From positions 186,001 to 250,000 of the forward strand of contig NZ_SDLT01000005.1 of NCBI RefSeq assembly GCF_004522235.1: a stretch of DNA of 64,000 nt, given 5' to 3'. The notes under the pieces were generated by a model. That model ran no database searches and had not been told where the DNA came from. It worked only from the letters and a program-made list of their open reading frames with translations. Made by a program: the position numbers and the translations under genes. This stretch comes from Amycolatopsis nivea. GTDB lineage: Bacteria; Actinomycetota; Actinomycetes; Mycobacteriales; Pseudonocardiaceae. Below are positions 1-8,491 of this stretch, one piece after another. Each line of letters starts with the position of its first letter. Position 1 is the stretch's first letter.

Positions 1-450
1 GCCGTTGACCAGCAGCCGCAGCAGCGCGTTCGACGGGGCCAGCAGGTCGCGCGGCACGGTCTGCGGGGTGATCGCCGCCGCGGCGGGCAGCGACATCGCC
101 GAGACCGCGCCGTTGACCACGCTCAGCGAGATCAGGAACGGGACCGAGGAGAATCCACAAAGGACACTCGCGGCGATCAGCGCCTGGCTGAGCCCCGCCG
201 CGATCTCGGTGCCCTGGAGGATCACCGCGCGCGGCAGCCGGTCCGCGAGCACGCCGCCGAAAAGCAGCAGCAGCACGTTCGCGAGCGACCGCGCCCCGAC
301 GACCAGCCCGAGATCGACCGCCGACCCGGTGCGGTCGAGCACCGCGAACGCGAGCGCGACCGGAGCGACCGAATTGCCGAAGGTGCCGAGCGTCCGCCCG
401 GCGGCGAGGGCACGGAAACTGCGGTGCCGCAACGGCTCCAGGAGGCTCAC
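1..450 (-). CDS. MFS transporter, N-terminal part (cut by window edge)
   Basis: The reading frame starts at a GTG (448-450) with GGGAGG about 9 nt upstream and runs open through position 1, giving 150 codons. The protein begins MSLLEPLRHRSFRALAAG and continues with GTFGNS, alternating hydrophobic segments and an LADRLPR loop. That loop is the cytoplasmic motif A of major facilitator permeases, here of the MFS_3 (enterobactin-exporter-like) type. At least four membrane segments are visible. The role is probably proton-driven efflux of an unknown small molecule across the plasma membrane. The substrate cannot be read from this half. Confidence 0.8.
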   Translation of the reverse strand, partial: MSLLEPLRHRSFRALAAGRTLGTFGNSVAPVALAFAVLDRTGSAVDLGLVVGARSLANVLLLLFGGVLADRLPRAVILQGTEIAAGLSQALIAASVLCGFSSVPFLISLSVVNGAVSAMSLPAAAAITPQTVPRDLLAPSNALLRLLVNG

Positions 451-516
451 CGGCCGAGCCTCCCGCGGCTGTCAATCGAATAACCACGCCGTCTCCGGCG
501 CCATCCAGTGTCCGCG

Positions 517-1884
517 CTACCCCCGGGTCGCGAACTCCAGTTCGGCGAGCGCGGTGTCCAGATGCGTCAGGATCCGCTGCAGATGCGGGACACTGCGCCG
601 GCATCCGGTGACACCGAAGTCGAGATTGTCCCCGTTGCTGGTCAGCGTGATGTTCAAGGCTTGCCCGTCGAGCAGTACTGACGCCGGGTAGATGCCGTCG
701 AGTGCAGCGCCGTTCCAGTACATCTGCTTGCGCGGGCCGGGCACGTTCGAGATGACCAGGTTGAACGGCGGCCGCGTGTTGCCGACGACCCCGGGGATCG
801 GCGACGCGCCCAGCTGGGCCACGTTGATCCCGGACAGCAGCAGCGTCTGCAGCGGCGACAGCTGCGAAAACAGCTTCTTGCCGTTCGACATCGACTCCGA
901 GATCGCGGCCAGCCGCTGCGCCGGATCGGTCAGGTCGGTGGCGAGGTTGCACAGCAGCGCGCCGATGTTGTTGCCGGTCGCGTCGCCGGAGTCGCGGCGG
1001 CGCAGCGACACCGGGACCATCGCGACCAGCGGCGCGTCCGGCAGCGCGCTCTGTTCGATCAGGTAGTCGCGCAGCGCGCCGGCGCACATCGCGAGCACCA
1101 CGTCGTTGCGGGACACGCCCGCGGCCGTCGCGACCTCGCGCACCCGGTCGAGCGGCCAGGACTGCGCGGCGAACCGGCGCGCGCCGCCGATCGGCACGTT
1201 CAGCATCGTCTTCGGCGCCTGCATCGGCAGCGTGAGCCGGTGCTCGCGGAACGCCTCGCGCGCCACCTTCGCCGCGGCCGGCGCGATGCCCGCGACCTGC
1301 TCGAACGTCTTGCCCACGAGGGCGAACGGCGACGCGGAAGCACGGCCGTTGCGGTTCGCGGCCGGCTTGTCGCGCGAACCCCACGGAGGCGGGCAGTCCA
1401 GGTCAGCGGGATCGTCCGAGAGCGTGCCCTGCAGATGCCGCAGCGCCGAAACGCCGTCCATCAGCGCGTGGTGGATCTTGGAGTACACCGCGAACCGGCC
1501 GTCGCGCAGTCCTTCGATGAGGTGCGTTTCCCACAGCGGCCGGTGCCGGTCGAGCAGCGTGCTGTGCCAGCGCGAGGTGAGTTCGAGCAGTTCGCGGATC
1601 CGGCCCGGCTGCGGCAGCGCGGAGTGCCGGAAGTGGTAGTCGAGTTCCAGATCGGTGTCGCGCGACCAGCGCACGTGCCCGACGGTGTTCACCGGACGGC
1701 TCGGCCGCATCCGGAACACGCCGCGCATGTTGTCCGATTCGAGCAGGGAGCGGCGGAGGTCGCGCAGATAGTCGTCGCCCGCGCCGTCGGGTTTGCGGAA
1801 CAGCTGGAGCCCGCCTACGTGCATCGGGTGCTCGCGGGTCTCGACCATCAGGAACATCGAGTCGGTCACCGGCATCAACGGCAT
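517..1884 (-). CDS. Wax ester synthase/diacylglycerol acyltransferase (WS/DGAT family)
   Basis: 455 aa. The start at 1884 is chosen because MPLMPVTDSMFLMVETREHP is the usual family N-terminus and a GGAAAGGGG ribosome site precedes it; a longer frame to 2061 has no family similarity. The catalytic HHALMDG (HHxxxDG) lies at residues 138-144 and the PLWE motif at about 117-120. The C-terminal NVPGP block supports the call. Family members esterify acyl-CoA with long-chain alcohols or diacylglycerol to make storage wax or triacylglycerol at the membrane. It is monocistronic and divergent from the TPP enzyme, with 184 bp between them. Confidence 0.93.
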   Translation of the reverse strand: MPLMPVTDSMFLMVETREHPMHVGGLQLFRKPDGAGDDYLRDLRRSLLESDNMRGVFRMRPSRPVNTVGHVRWSRDTDLELDYHFRHSALPQPGRIRELLELTSRWHSTLLDRHRPLWETHLIEGLRDGRFAVYSKIHHALMDGVSALRHLQGTLSDDPADLDCPPPWGSRDKPAANRNGRASASPFALVGKTFEQVAGIAPAAAKVAREAFREHRLTLPMQAPKTMLNVPIGGARRFAAQSWPLDRVREVATAAGVSRNDVVLAMCAGALRDYLIEQSALPDAPLVAMVPVSLRRRDSGDATGNNIGALLCNLATDLTDPAQRLAAISESMSNGKKLFSQLSPLQTLLLSGINVAQLGASPIPGVVGNTRPPFNLVISNVPGPRKQMYWNGAALDGIYPASVLLDGQALNITLTSNGDNLDFGVTGCRRSVPHLQRILTHLDTALAELEFATRG

Positions 1885-2068
1885 TCGGCCACCCCTTTCC
1901 GCTGCCGCGGGGACCTCGGCGTCCCCGGCACCCGGAGTGTACGCACGAAAAAGGCGGCGCCTCAGATCTCGCGGCCGGACGGGGGACAGCGGGGCCGCGC
2001 GGCGATGACAACCCCTGTCCGGTGACGTTGTCTGCAGCTGCTTACGCGAGGCGGATACCATCGCTGGC

Positions 2069-3715
2069 GTGGCAGGACGGACTGGAGCTCAGCAGCTGGG
2101 GGACGCGCTCACGGCTCTCGGGACCGAGGTGGTGTTCGGCCTGCCGGGAGTCCACAACCTGCCGCTGTGGGAGGCGTTGGCGGACACCGGGATCCGGCTC
2201 GTCAACGTCCGGCACGAACAGACCGCGGGGTACGCCGCCGACGGTTATGCGCGCAGGACGGGAAAACTCGGCGTCGCGCTCGTGACCACCGGACCCGGCG
2301 CGGCGAACACGCTCGGCGCGGTCGGCGAAGCGATGGCGTCCGCGGCTCCGGTGCTGGTGATCGCCACGGACATTCCGTCGACGCTGCGCCGTCCGGGTGT
2401 CGTGCGCGGAGTGCTGCACGAAACCTCCGATCAGCAGGCGATGTTCGCCCCGGTGACGAAAGCCGGTTTCACGGTGCACCGCGCGGACCAGATCGCCGCG
2501 ACGTTGCACCGCGCCGCCCGGCTCGCGCTGATGCCGCAAAGCGGTCCGGTGTATTTGGGCATTCCGACCGATTTCCTCCGCGAGACCACGCCGCCGCGCG
2601 AACCGCCCGCGCCGCCCGCCGAACGCGTGCTCGACCTGCCGGATCTGCCGCGCGCGGCGGAGCTGCTGGCGTCCGCGCGCCGTCCGCTGATCTGGGCGGG
2701 CGGCGGCGCGTTGCGCTCCGAAGCGGGCGAAGCGATCGGGCATCTCGCTGAACGGCTGGCCGCACCGGTGGTCACCACCTTCGGCGCGCGCGGCCTGCTT
2801 CCGCCCGAACATCCTTGCCTGGCCCCGAATCCGGTGCACGCGCCGGAGGTCGGGCAGCTGTGGGACGAGGCCGACGTGGTGCTCGCGATCGGCACCGATT
2901 TCGACGGCCTGATGACGCAGAACTGGCAGATGCCCGCGCCGCCGAAGCTGATCGCGGTCAACGTCGACGCGGGCGACGCGGCGAAGAACTACCGGCCGGA
3001 CGTCACCCTGGTCGGCGACGCCCGCCGCGTCGTCGAATCCCTGCATCCGGATACGCGGCCCGGCCTGGACGAACTGACCGCGCGGCTGGCCGGGATCGGC
3101 CGCCGGGTGCGCAGGCGCATCCGCGACGAGGAACCGCAGGCCGCCGATTTTCTGTCCACTTTGGAGGAAGTGCTCCCGGCGGACGGGACGATCGTCACGG
3201 ACATGTGCGTCGCCGGATACTGGATCGGCGGCTTCCACCGGGTCCGCGCGCCGCGGCGGCTGGCGTACCCGATGGGCTGGGGCACGCTCGGCTACGGCTT
3301 CCCGGCGTCGCTCGGCGCGGGCGCGGCGGCCGAGGCGGCGGGCGGCGGGCGCGTTCTGTGCGTCACCGGCGACGGCGGTTTCCTATACGCGGTAGGGGAT
3401 TTGGCGACGCTCGCCGAGGAACAGCTGCCGGTGACGGTCGTGGTCGTCGACGACGGCGGTTACGGCATGCTGCGCTTCGACCAGGACCAGGAAGGACTGC
3501 CGCACCGCGGGGTCGACTGGGACAGCCCGGATTTCGTCGGACTGGCCCGTTCGTTCGGCGTGCACGCGGACCGGGTGTCCGGCTTCGGCCGCGCGTTCCG
3601 CCGTCTGCTGAGCGAATTCGTCGAGTCGGACGAGCCGAACGTGCTGGTGGTGCGTGCGAAACTGAAGCCGCCGCTGAACACTTCGCCGCGCTGGTACCGC
3701 AAACCGCGCGGCTGA
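2069..3715 (+). CDS. Thiamine-pyrophosphate enzyme (acetolactate synthase / 2-oxo acid decarboxylase-like)
   Basis: 548 aa with the three-domain layout of the ALS/POX family. The N-terminal Pyr domain has the catalytic Glu at residue 50 (VRHEQTAGYAADGYAR). A central Rossmann-like domain follows, then the C-terminal PP domain with GDG at 434-436. The metal-binding Asn expected about 26 residues after GDG is replaced: the sequence reads VVDDGGYGML, with Asp461-Asp462. The enzyme probably decarboxylates or carboligates a 2-oxo acid, but no small ALS subunit lies nearby, so a biosynthetic IlvB role is doubtful. The GTG start has no ribosome site; TACCAT at 2056-2061 fits a leaderless transcript. 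Confidence 0.85.
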   Translation: MAGRTGAQQLGDALTALGTEVVFGLPGVHNLPLWEALADTGIRLVNVRHEQTAGYAADGYARRTGKLGVALVTTGPGAANTLGAVGEAMASAAPVLVIATDIPSTLRRPGVVRGVLHETSDQQAMFAPVTKAGFTVHRADQIAATLHRAARLALMPQSGPVYLGIPTDFLRETTPPREPPAPPAERVLDLPDLPRAAELLASARRPLIWAGGGALRSEAGEAIGHLAERLAAPVVTTFGARGLLPPEHPCLAPNPVHAPEVGQLWDEADVVLAIGTDFDGLMTQNWQMPAPPKLIAVNVDAGDAAKNYRPDVTLVGDARRVVESLHPDTRPGLDELTARLAGIGRRVRRRIRDEEPQAADFLSTLEEVLPADGTIVTDMCVAGYWIGGFHRVRAPRRLAYPMGWGTLGYGFPASLGAGAAAEAAGGGRVLCVTGDGGFLYAVGDLATLAEEQLPVTVVVVDDGGYGMLRFDQDQEGLPHRGVDWDSPDFVGLARSFGVHADRVSGFGRAFRRLLSEFVESDEPNVLVVRAKLKPPLNTSPRWYRKPRG

Positions 3716-3716
3716 G

Positions 3717-4166
3717 CTATCCGCCGTCCCGCAGGGAACTGGCCATGCTCCGCAGGATCCGGAACGCGTCCGACTGCTCGGCCTCGGTCAGCCCGGACAG
3801 CATCCTGACCTCGACGGCCCGGACCGCGGCGCTCGCCTTCTCCAGGCTCCGCCGTCCGCGCGGCGTGAGCCGGGCGGGAAGGGCCTTCCCGACGGGCGCT
3901 TCCGCGGGCCTGGTCACGTAACCGTCCCGCTCCAGGGCCTGGAGCAGCACGTTCATCGACTGCCGGGTCACGAACGTGCCGCGCGCGAGTTCGGAATTCG
4001 ACAGGCCCGGCCGCTGCGCCAGCAGTTCGAGGCAGGAGTAGTGCGTCACCGTCATCCCGAGCGGACGCAGCACCTCCTCCATGGCCGCCCGCAACGCGCT
4101 CGACGTCTCTTTCAGCAGGTAGCCCAGCGACTTGTCCAGGTCGACCCCGGCCCCGTCTTGACTCAT
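3717..4166 (-). CDS. MarR-family transcriptional regulator
   Basis: 149 aa, starting at the ATG at 4164-4166 (MSQDGAGVDLDKSLGYLL). A longer upstream frame overlaps the divergent operon and is rejected. The winged helix is visible at about residues 45-105 (SNSELARGTFVTRQSMNVLLQALERDGYV, then a basic wing). The start codon abuts an operator-like inverted repeat, and the divergent VOC/NmrA/EVE operon begins 64 bp away. The gene is therefore very likely an autoregulated repressor of that operon, probably sensing a reactive or phenolic compound. Its 3' end meets the TPP gene tail to tail with no gap. Confidence 0.9.
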   Translation of the reverse strand: MSQDGAGVDLDKSLGYLLKETSSALRAAMEEVLRPLGMTVTHYSCLELLAQRPGLSNSELARGTFVTRQSMNVLLQALERDGYVTRPAEAPVGKALPARLTPRGRRSLEKASAAVRAVEVRMLSGLTEAEQSDAFRILRSMASSLRDGG

Positions 4167-4210
4167 GTCAGGATTCTGACATACAGTGGCTCGTGTCAGG
4201 AACCTGACAC
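4166..4210. promoter_or_regulatory. Paired MarR operators between divergent genes
   Basis: Two inverted repeats lie between the MarR gene and the VOC operon: TGTCAGGATTCTGACA (4166-4181) and GTGTCAGGAACCTGACAC (4193-4210). Both have TGTCAG/CTGACA arms and a 4-bp centre, and the two centres are 28 bp apart. The first overlaps the MarR start codon. The arrangement is typical of a MarR dimer bound at two sites controlling both directions. Confidence 0.85.
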
Positions 4211-4229
4211 GAAGAAAAGGAGCAGCACC

Positions 4230-4598
4230 GTGCCCGCCATCGGCCCCGATTTCCTCTCCCTCCAGGCCCGTGACCTGGACGCTTCCCAGGCGTTCTACGA
4301 GCGCTACCTCGGCCTCGTCCGCTCGCCGGCCGGACCGCCGCACGCCGTCGTCTTCGAGACGAAGCCGATCGCGTTCGCCCTCCGCGAGGTCGTTCCCGGC
4401 ACTGACCTCGCCTCCGTCGCGCAGCCCGGCATCGGCGCCGCGGTCTGGCTGCTCGCCACCGACGTCCAGGCCATTCACGACGCGCTCGTCGCCGACGGGC
4501 ACCCCATCGTCTCCGCGCCGATCGACGGTCCCTTCGGCCGCACGTTCACCTTCGCCGACCCCGACGGCTACCACGTCACCCTCCACGACCGTGGCTGA
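4230..4598 (+). CDS. VOC (glyoxalase/bleomycin-resistance fold) family protein
   Basis: 122 aa. The GTG start at 4230 is supported by AAAAGGAG 8 nt upstream. It opens with FLSLQARDLDASQAFYERYLGL and ends with FTFADPDGYHVTLHDRG, the two conserved edges of a single VOC beta-alpha-beta-beta-beta repeat pair. The C-terminal Glu metal ligand seen in many glyoxalases is not evident (HVTLHD), so the metal site may differ. It is the first gene of a MarR-controlled operon and overlaps the next start by 8 bp. A small-molecule binding, isomerase or resistance role is likely, but the substrate is unknown. Confidence 0.85.
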   Translation: MPAIGPDFLSLQARDLDASQAFYERYLGLVRSPAGPPHAVVFETKPIAFALREVVPGTDLASVAQPGIGAAVWLLATDVQAIHDALVADGHPIVSAPIDGPFGRTFTFADPDGYHVTLHDRG

Positions 4599-5442
4599 GG
4601 CGAGCACCCTCGTTTTCGGGGCTACCGGAGCACTCGGCCAGCATGTCCTGGACGCGCTGGTCGAGCGGGGCAGGAGTCCCGAGACGATCACCGCGGCCGG
4701 ACGCAACCCGGCGCGTCTCGCGGAACTCGCGTCCGCCGGGTTCCGTGCCGCGTCCGTCGACCTGTCGGATGAGGCTGGCGTCGCGGACCTGGTCGCGCGG
4801 CATGCGGACATCGTGTTGATCTCGGGCCGCGACGAGAATCGCCTCGCGCAGCACGAGTCGGTCATCAAAGCCGCGAAGAACGTCCGGCATCTCTACTACA
4901 CCAGCGGAGTCCGAGCCGACGACGACCGGTTCGAGATCAACGCGGATCACCGGGCGACCGAGAAGGCCCTTGTCGATTCCGGCGTGCCGTGCACGATCCT
5001 GCGGAACACTTGGTACATCGAAAACTACGTCCAGTCGCTGGCTGGCCCCCGCTTCACCGGCGTTCTCGCCGCGGCGACCGGTGACGCCGTTGTCGCGGCA
5101 GCCAGCCGGAAGGATCTGGCCGAGGCGTTGGCCGTCGTGGTCACCACCGAAGGGCACGACAACGTCACGTACAACCTCTCCGGCGACACGGATTTCACCT
5201 ACGCCGACATTGCCGAAGCGATGTCGGTGGTGCTGGAGCGTGAAGTCGCTTATCAGCCGGTCACTCCCGAGGAGTTGCGGGCGCTGCTCCGCAAAACGGG
5301 GATGGCCGACGAGTTGGCCGATTTCCTGGTCAGTCTGGACGAAACCATTGCCGCCGGGGTTTTCGCGCGGGTTGGTGACGATCTTTCCCGGCTCCTCGGC
5401 AGGCCGACGACCGGTCTGGTCGAAGGGCTGACCGCGAAGTGA
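4591..5442 (+). CDS. NmrA/NAD(P)-binding oxidoreductase-like protein
   Basis: 283 aa beginning at a GTG inside the end of the VOC gene, so the two are translationally coupled. The N-terminus has the nucleotide-binding glycine motif LVFGATGALGQHVL, and AGRNPARL follows the second strand. The family relative QOR2/NmrA lacks the catalytic Tyr-x-x-x-Lys of extended SDRs, and none is visible here. YYTSGVRADD and the ILRNTWYIENY segment match the NAD(P)H:quinone reductase (QOR2)-like group. A role in quinone or electrophile reduction or in redox sensing is consistent with MarR control. Confidence 0.85.
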   Translation: MAEASTLVFGATGALGQHVLDALVERGRSPETITAAGRNPARLAELASAGFRAASVDLSDEAGVADLVARHADIVLISGRDENRLAQHESVIKAAKNVRHLYYTSGVRADDDRFEINADHRATEKALVDSGVPCTILRNTWYIENYVQSLAGPRFTGVLAAATGDAVVAAASRKDLAEALAVVVTTEGHDNVTYNLSGDTDFTYADIAEAMSVVLEREVAYQPVTPEELRALLRKTGMADELADFLVSLDETIAAGVFARVGDDLSRLLGRPTTGLVEGLTAK

Positions 5443-5867
5443 ACGCCTCTGCCCAGCGCTTCTGGATCAACACCGTCAGCCTTGACCACGTGGAAGCCGC
5501 CGTCGAGGGTGGCTTCACCCAGGCGGATCACGGTGCGGGCAAACGTCTTCGGCAGCCGCGTCCCGGCGACGAGATGATTTTCTACTCGCCGCGCACGAGC
5601 TTGCAGGGCGGCGCGCCGGTCCGGCAGTTCACCGCGTGGGCCACCATCACCGGCGAAAAGCCTTACCAGGCCTACGTCAGCGACGACTTCCGGCCGTGGC
5701 GGCTCGCGGCTTCCTTCCACGCTTGCGCGCGGGTGGACGCGAAGCCGCTGGTCGGCCAGTTGTCGTTTGTCACCGACCCCGCGCATTGGGGCCTGCCGTT
5801 TCGCCGCGGCCTGTTTCCCGTGCCACAGGAGGATTTCGAGGCGATCCTCGCGCGGATGACCGCGTGA
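5439..5867 (+). CDS. EVE domain protein (UPF0310 family)
   Basis: 142 aa, starting at a GTG that overlaps the preceding stop by 4 bp. The sequence has the EVE/PUA-like pattern: FWINTVSLDHVEAAVEGGFTQ, then GDEMIFYSPRT, a FTAWATITGE strand and a C-terminal DFEAILARMTA helix. EVE domains bind modified bases in nucleic acids and often accompany stress or restriction modules. Here it is the third gene of a MarR-regulated operon with VOC and NmrA-like proteins, which is an unusual setting. It may simply be co-transcribed. Confidence 0.87.
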   Translation: MNASAQRFWINTVSLDHVEAAVEGGFTQADHGAGKRLRQPRPGDEMIFYSPRTSLQGGAPVRQFTAWATITGEKPYQAYVSDDFRPWRLAASFHACARVDAKPLVGQLSFVTDPAHWGLPFRRGLFPVPQEDFEAILARMTA

Positions 5868-5869
5868 CG

Positions 5870-6547
5870 TCAGCTGTGGTGCGCGTCCGCGTCCCAGCTG
5901 AGGAACGCGTCCAGCGTCGCTGACCGGTGCGCCCGCGCGCAGTGCTCGATCCATTCGGCCCCGGAACCGGAGCGGATCAGGTCCAGCAGCTGGTCGTGTT
6001 CGGCGACGGAGGCGAGCGCGCGGGCGGGCACGAACGAGAAGGTCGAATCGCGGATCGTGGCGAGCTGGGCCCAGCCCTTCTTGACCAGGTCGACCAGGCT
6101 CGGATTGGGGCAGCGGGTGTAGAGCACCTCGTGGAACTCGTGGTTGAGCCGGGTGAATTCGACCGGTTCGAGCTGGCCGAGGCCGGCGCGCATCCGGTCG
6201 TTGAGCTCGCCCGCCTCGGCGAGGTCGTCGGCCGTCAGATGGGGCGCGGCGAGCGCGGTCGCCGCGCTTTCCACGATCGCGAGCATCTGCATCGTGTGCT
6301 CGTAGCCGACCGGATCGATCGCCGCGACGGTCGCGCCGACGTTGCGTTCGAAGTGCACGAGACCCTCGGCCTGCAGCAGCCGCACCGCTTCCCGCACCGG
6401 AACCGTGCTCACGTCGAATTCCTTGGCCAGCGAACCCAGGACAAGCCGGTGCCCGGCCGGGTATTCGCCCGCGGTGATCCGGGACTTCAGCACTTGATAC
6501 GTGTGCTGGCTCTTGCTCAGCCCCGCCTGCTCGTGCGTGGTGGACAT
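5870..6547 (-). CDS. GntR-family regulator, FadR/FCD subgroup
   Basis: 225 aa starting at the ATG at 6545-6547 (MSTTHEQAGLSKSQHTYQVL), with GGGGAGG 7 nt upstream. The N-terminal winged helix has the GntR signature (LKSRITAGEYPAGHRLV ... VSTVPVREAVRLLQAEGLV). The C-terminal helical FCD domain keeps metal-binding candidates in LNHEFHEVLY and at the SATLD helix. FCD regulators bind carboxylic acids. It is divergent from an MHS carboxylate/amine transporter and an aminotransferase, which it very likely controls. Confidence 0.9.
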   Translation of the reverse strand: MSTTHEQAGLSKSQHTYQVLKSRITAGEYPAGHRLVLGSLAKEFDVSTVPVREAVRLLQAEGLVHFERNVGATVAAIDPVGYEHTMQMLAIVESAATALAAPHLTADDLAEAGELNDRMRAGLGQLEPVEFTRLNHEFHEVLYTRCPNPSLVDLVKKGWAQLATIRDSTFSFVPARALASVAEHDQLLDLIRSGSGAEWIEHCARAHRSATLDAFLSWDADAHHS

Positions 6548-6621
6548 CCCTGTCGCCTCCCCTTCGCCACCCGCCGCGGCGGGGTGTCCAGGCAACCGTA
6601 ACCGGTCCGTTCGCTCTGCTA

Positions 6622-6761
6622 AATAATATACCATCTGCCCGCTGTGGCCATTGGATGGAATGCGCGGGCACGCTGCCAGTTTCGACCGCTGTAGACAAAA
6701 GTCCTGCTCAGTTACCTGATTGAGGCTTGTCGGGATGGCAGCTGATTATATACGATCTGGC
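6622..6761. promoter_or_regulatory. Candidate GntR target region between regulator and transporter
   Basis: Two AT-rich boxes stand out in this GC-rich divergent region: AATATACCATCTGCC (6625-6639) and TATATACGATCTGGC (6747-6761). They share ATATACnATCTG in the same orientation, one near each gene. They may be FCD-regulator half sites or -10 elements. No perfect palindrome was found, so the assignment is tentative. Confidence 0.4.
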
Positions 6762-6794
6762 ACGGCCTGAAGCACTGTCAGCAGGGGAGGCGCG

Positions 6795-8123
6795 ATGCCG
6801 CGCACGTCCGGGATCAGCAGAGAGCACCGCCGCGTCGTCCTGGCGGCGATGGTCGGCACGACTATCGAATGGTTCGACTTCTTCATCTACGCGATCTGCG
6901 CCGGATTGGTGTTCGCGACGCAGTATTTCGCGGTCCTCGGCAAGGACGCGCTGATCGTGTCGTTCGCGACGGTCGGCATCAGCTTCTTCTTCCGCCCGAT
7001 CGGGGCGGTAATCGCCGGACACCTCGGCGACCGCCTTGGCAGGCGCGCGATGCTGATCCTCACCCTGCTGCTGATGGGGATCTCGACGGTGCTGATCGGC
7101 CTGGTGCCGAACACCGCGTCGATCGGGGTGTGGGCGCCGATCATCCTGGTGCTGCTGCGCATCGTGCAGGGGCTTTCGGCCGGCGGCGAATGGGGCGGTG
7201 CGGCTTTGCTCGCGGTCGAGCACGCGCCTGCCGAACGGCGCGGGCTTTACGGCGCGTTCCCGCAGATCGGCGTGCCGATCGGGCTGCTGCTGGCCAACGG
7301 CGTCCTCGCGCTGGTCACCGCGCTGACCTCGCCGGAGCAGTTCCTGGCGTGGGGCTGGCGGATCCCGTTCCTGCTGAGCGTGGTGCTGATCGTCGCAGGA
7401 CTGATGATCCGGTCGCGGGTCGCGGAAAGCCCGGTGTTCGAGGAGGTCCGCGAGAAGAAGGCGCGCTCGAGCATGCCGCTGGTGCAGTTGTTCCGGCACC
7501 ACTGGAAGCTGGTTGTCGCGGGCGCGCTGCTGTTCGCGGCCAACAACGCCGTCGGGTATATGACCACCGGCGGATACGTGCAGTCGTACGCGACGAAGAC
7601 CCTGCACCTCGGCCGGTCGACCGTACTGATCGCGGTGATGCTGTCCGCGGTCGCCTGGCTGGTGAGCACCCTCGTCGGCGGCTGGCTCGCGGACCGGATC
7701 GGCCGTGTCCGCACTTACCGGATCGGGTTCGTCATCCAGCTGGCGTGGATGTTCCCGTTCTTCGCGCTGATCAACACGGCCAACGTCGGACTGCTCCTGG
7801 TGGCGCTGTTCCTGTTCTCGGTCGGGCTCGGGTTCACCTACGGCCCGCAGTCGGCGCTGTACGCGGAGATGTACCCGACGACAGTCCGCTACAGCGGCGC
7901 GGCGATCTCGTACGCGATCGGCGCGGTGCTCGGCGGGGCGTTCGCGCCGACCATCGCCGAAAGCCTGCAGACCAGCACCGGCACGGTCTACGCAGTCGGC
8001 GGCTACCTCGCCGTGATGACGCTGATCGGCCTGGTCACCAGCTTCTTCGTCAAGGACCGGAAGGGCGCGTCGCTGAGCTCCGCGCCCGCCAACGCACAGG
8101 CAACCACCGTCGAAAACGTCTGA
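6795..8123 (+). CDS. MHS-family (metabolite:H+ symporter) MFS transporter
   Basis: 442 aa with about 12 membrane segments. The N-terminal VVLAAMVGTTIEWFDFFIYA, the loop GHLGDRLGRRAML (motif A) and the VQGLSAGGEWGGAALL segment are hallmarks of the metabolite:H+ symporter group (ShiA, ProP and KgtP relatives). These import carboxylates, betaines or aromatic acids with protons. The start follows GCAGGGGAGGCG. It is first in a run with a small protein and a class III aminotransferase and divergent from a GntR regulator, suggesting uptake and transamination of one nitrogenous carboxylate. Confidence 0.9.
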   Translation: MPRTSGISREHRRVVLAAMVGTTIEWFDFFIYAICAGLVFATQYFAVLGKDALIVSFATVGISFFFRPIGAVIAGHLGDRLGRRAMLILTLLLMGISTVLIGLVPNTASIGVWAPIILVLLRIVQGLSAGGEWGGAALLAVEHAPAERRGLYGAFPQIGVPIGLLLANGVLALVTALTSPEQFLAWGWRIPFLLSVVLIVAGLMIRSRVAESPVFEEVREKKARSSMPLVQLFRHHWKLVVAGALLFAANNAVGYMTTGGYVQSYATKTLHLGRSTVLIAVMLSAVAWLVSTLVGGWLADRIGRVRTYRIGFVIQLAWMFPFFALINTANVGLLLVALFLFSVGLGFTYGPQSALYAEMYPTTVRYSGAAISYAIGAVLGGAFAPTIAESLQTSTGTVYAVGGYLAVMTLIGLVTSFFVKDRKGASLSSAPANAQATTVENV

Positions 8124-8136
8124 GCGGGGGCGCGCG

Positions 8137-8421
8137 ATGCGGACCCAGACCCGAAGCGACTACTGCGCGTGGCTCGACGCGGCCGCCCGGGAAGCGCACG
8201 ACGCGATCAACCGGATCCACGTCGAGGCTTACGCCGATCTGGTCCGCGCCGCCGAGCTGTACAAGGGCGAGCTGGCCTGCCGCCGTCCGGCGCGGCGGCA
8301 GGCGCCTGGTCTGCCCGGCCGGGGTCAGCGCCATCGGAGCCATCGGGCCCACGGGCTGCGGGGTTCCGCGATGGCGCGCGTCGAGGGGTCGCGGTTCGCC
8401 GATCCCCGGCCGGGCGGGTAG
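8137..8421 (+). CDS. Small hypothetical protein
   Basis: 94 aa, with a GGGGGCGCGCG site before the ATG and 13 bp after the transporter stop. The first 50 residues (TRSDYCAWLDAAAREAHDAINRI and on) look like a real amphipathic helical protein. The C-terminal half is arginine-rich low complexity and may follow a frameshift or be non-functional. It matches no family I recognise. It is co-directional with the transporter and aminotransferase. Confidence 0.5.
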   Translation: MRTQTRSDYCAWLDAAAREAHDAINRIHVEAYADLVRAAELYKGELACRRPARRQAPGLPGRGQRHRSHRAHGLRGSAMARVEGSRFADPRPGG

Positions 8422-8491
8422 AAAGGGCGGCGGCGGCCGGTCGCCGCTCCCCGCGGCGCCCGGCCGGTTGAGCCGACCCCGAGGAGGAGCA

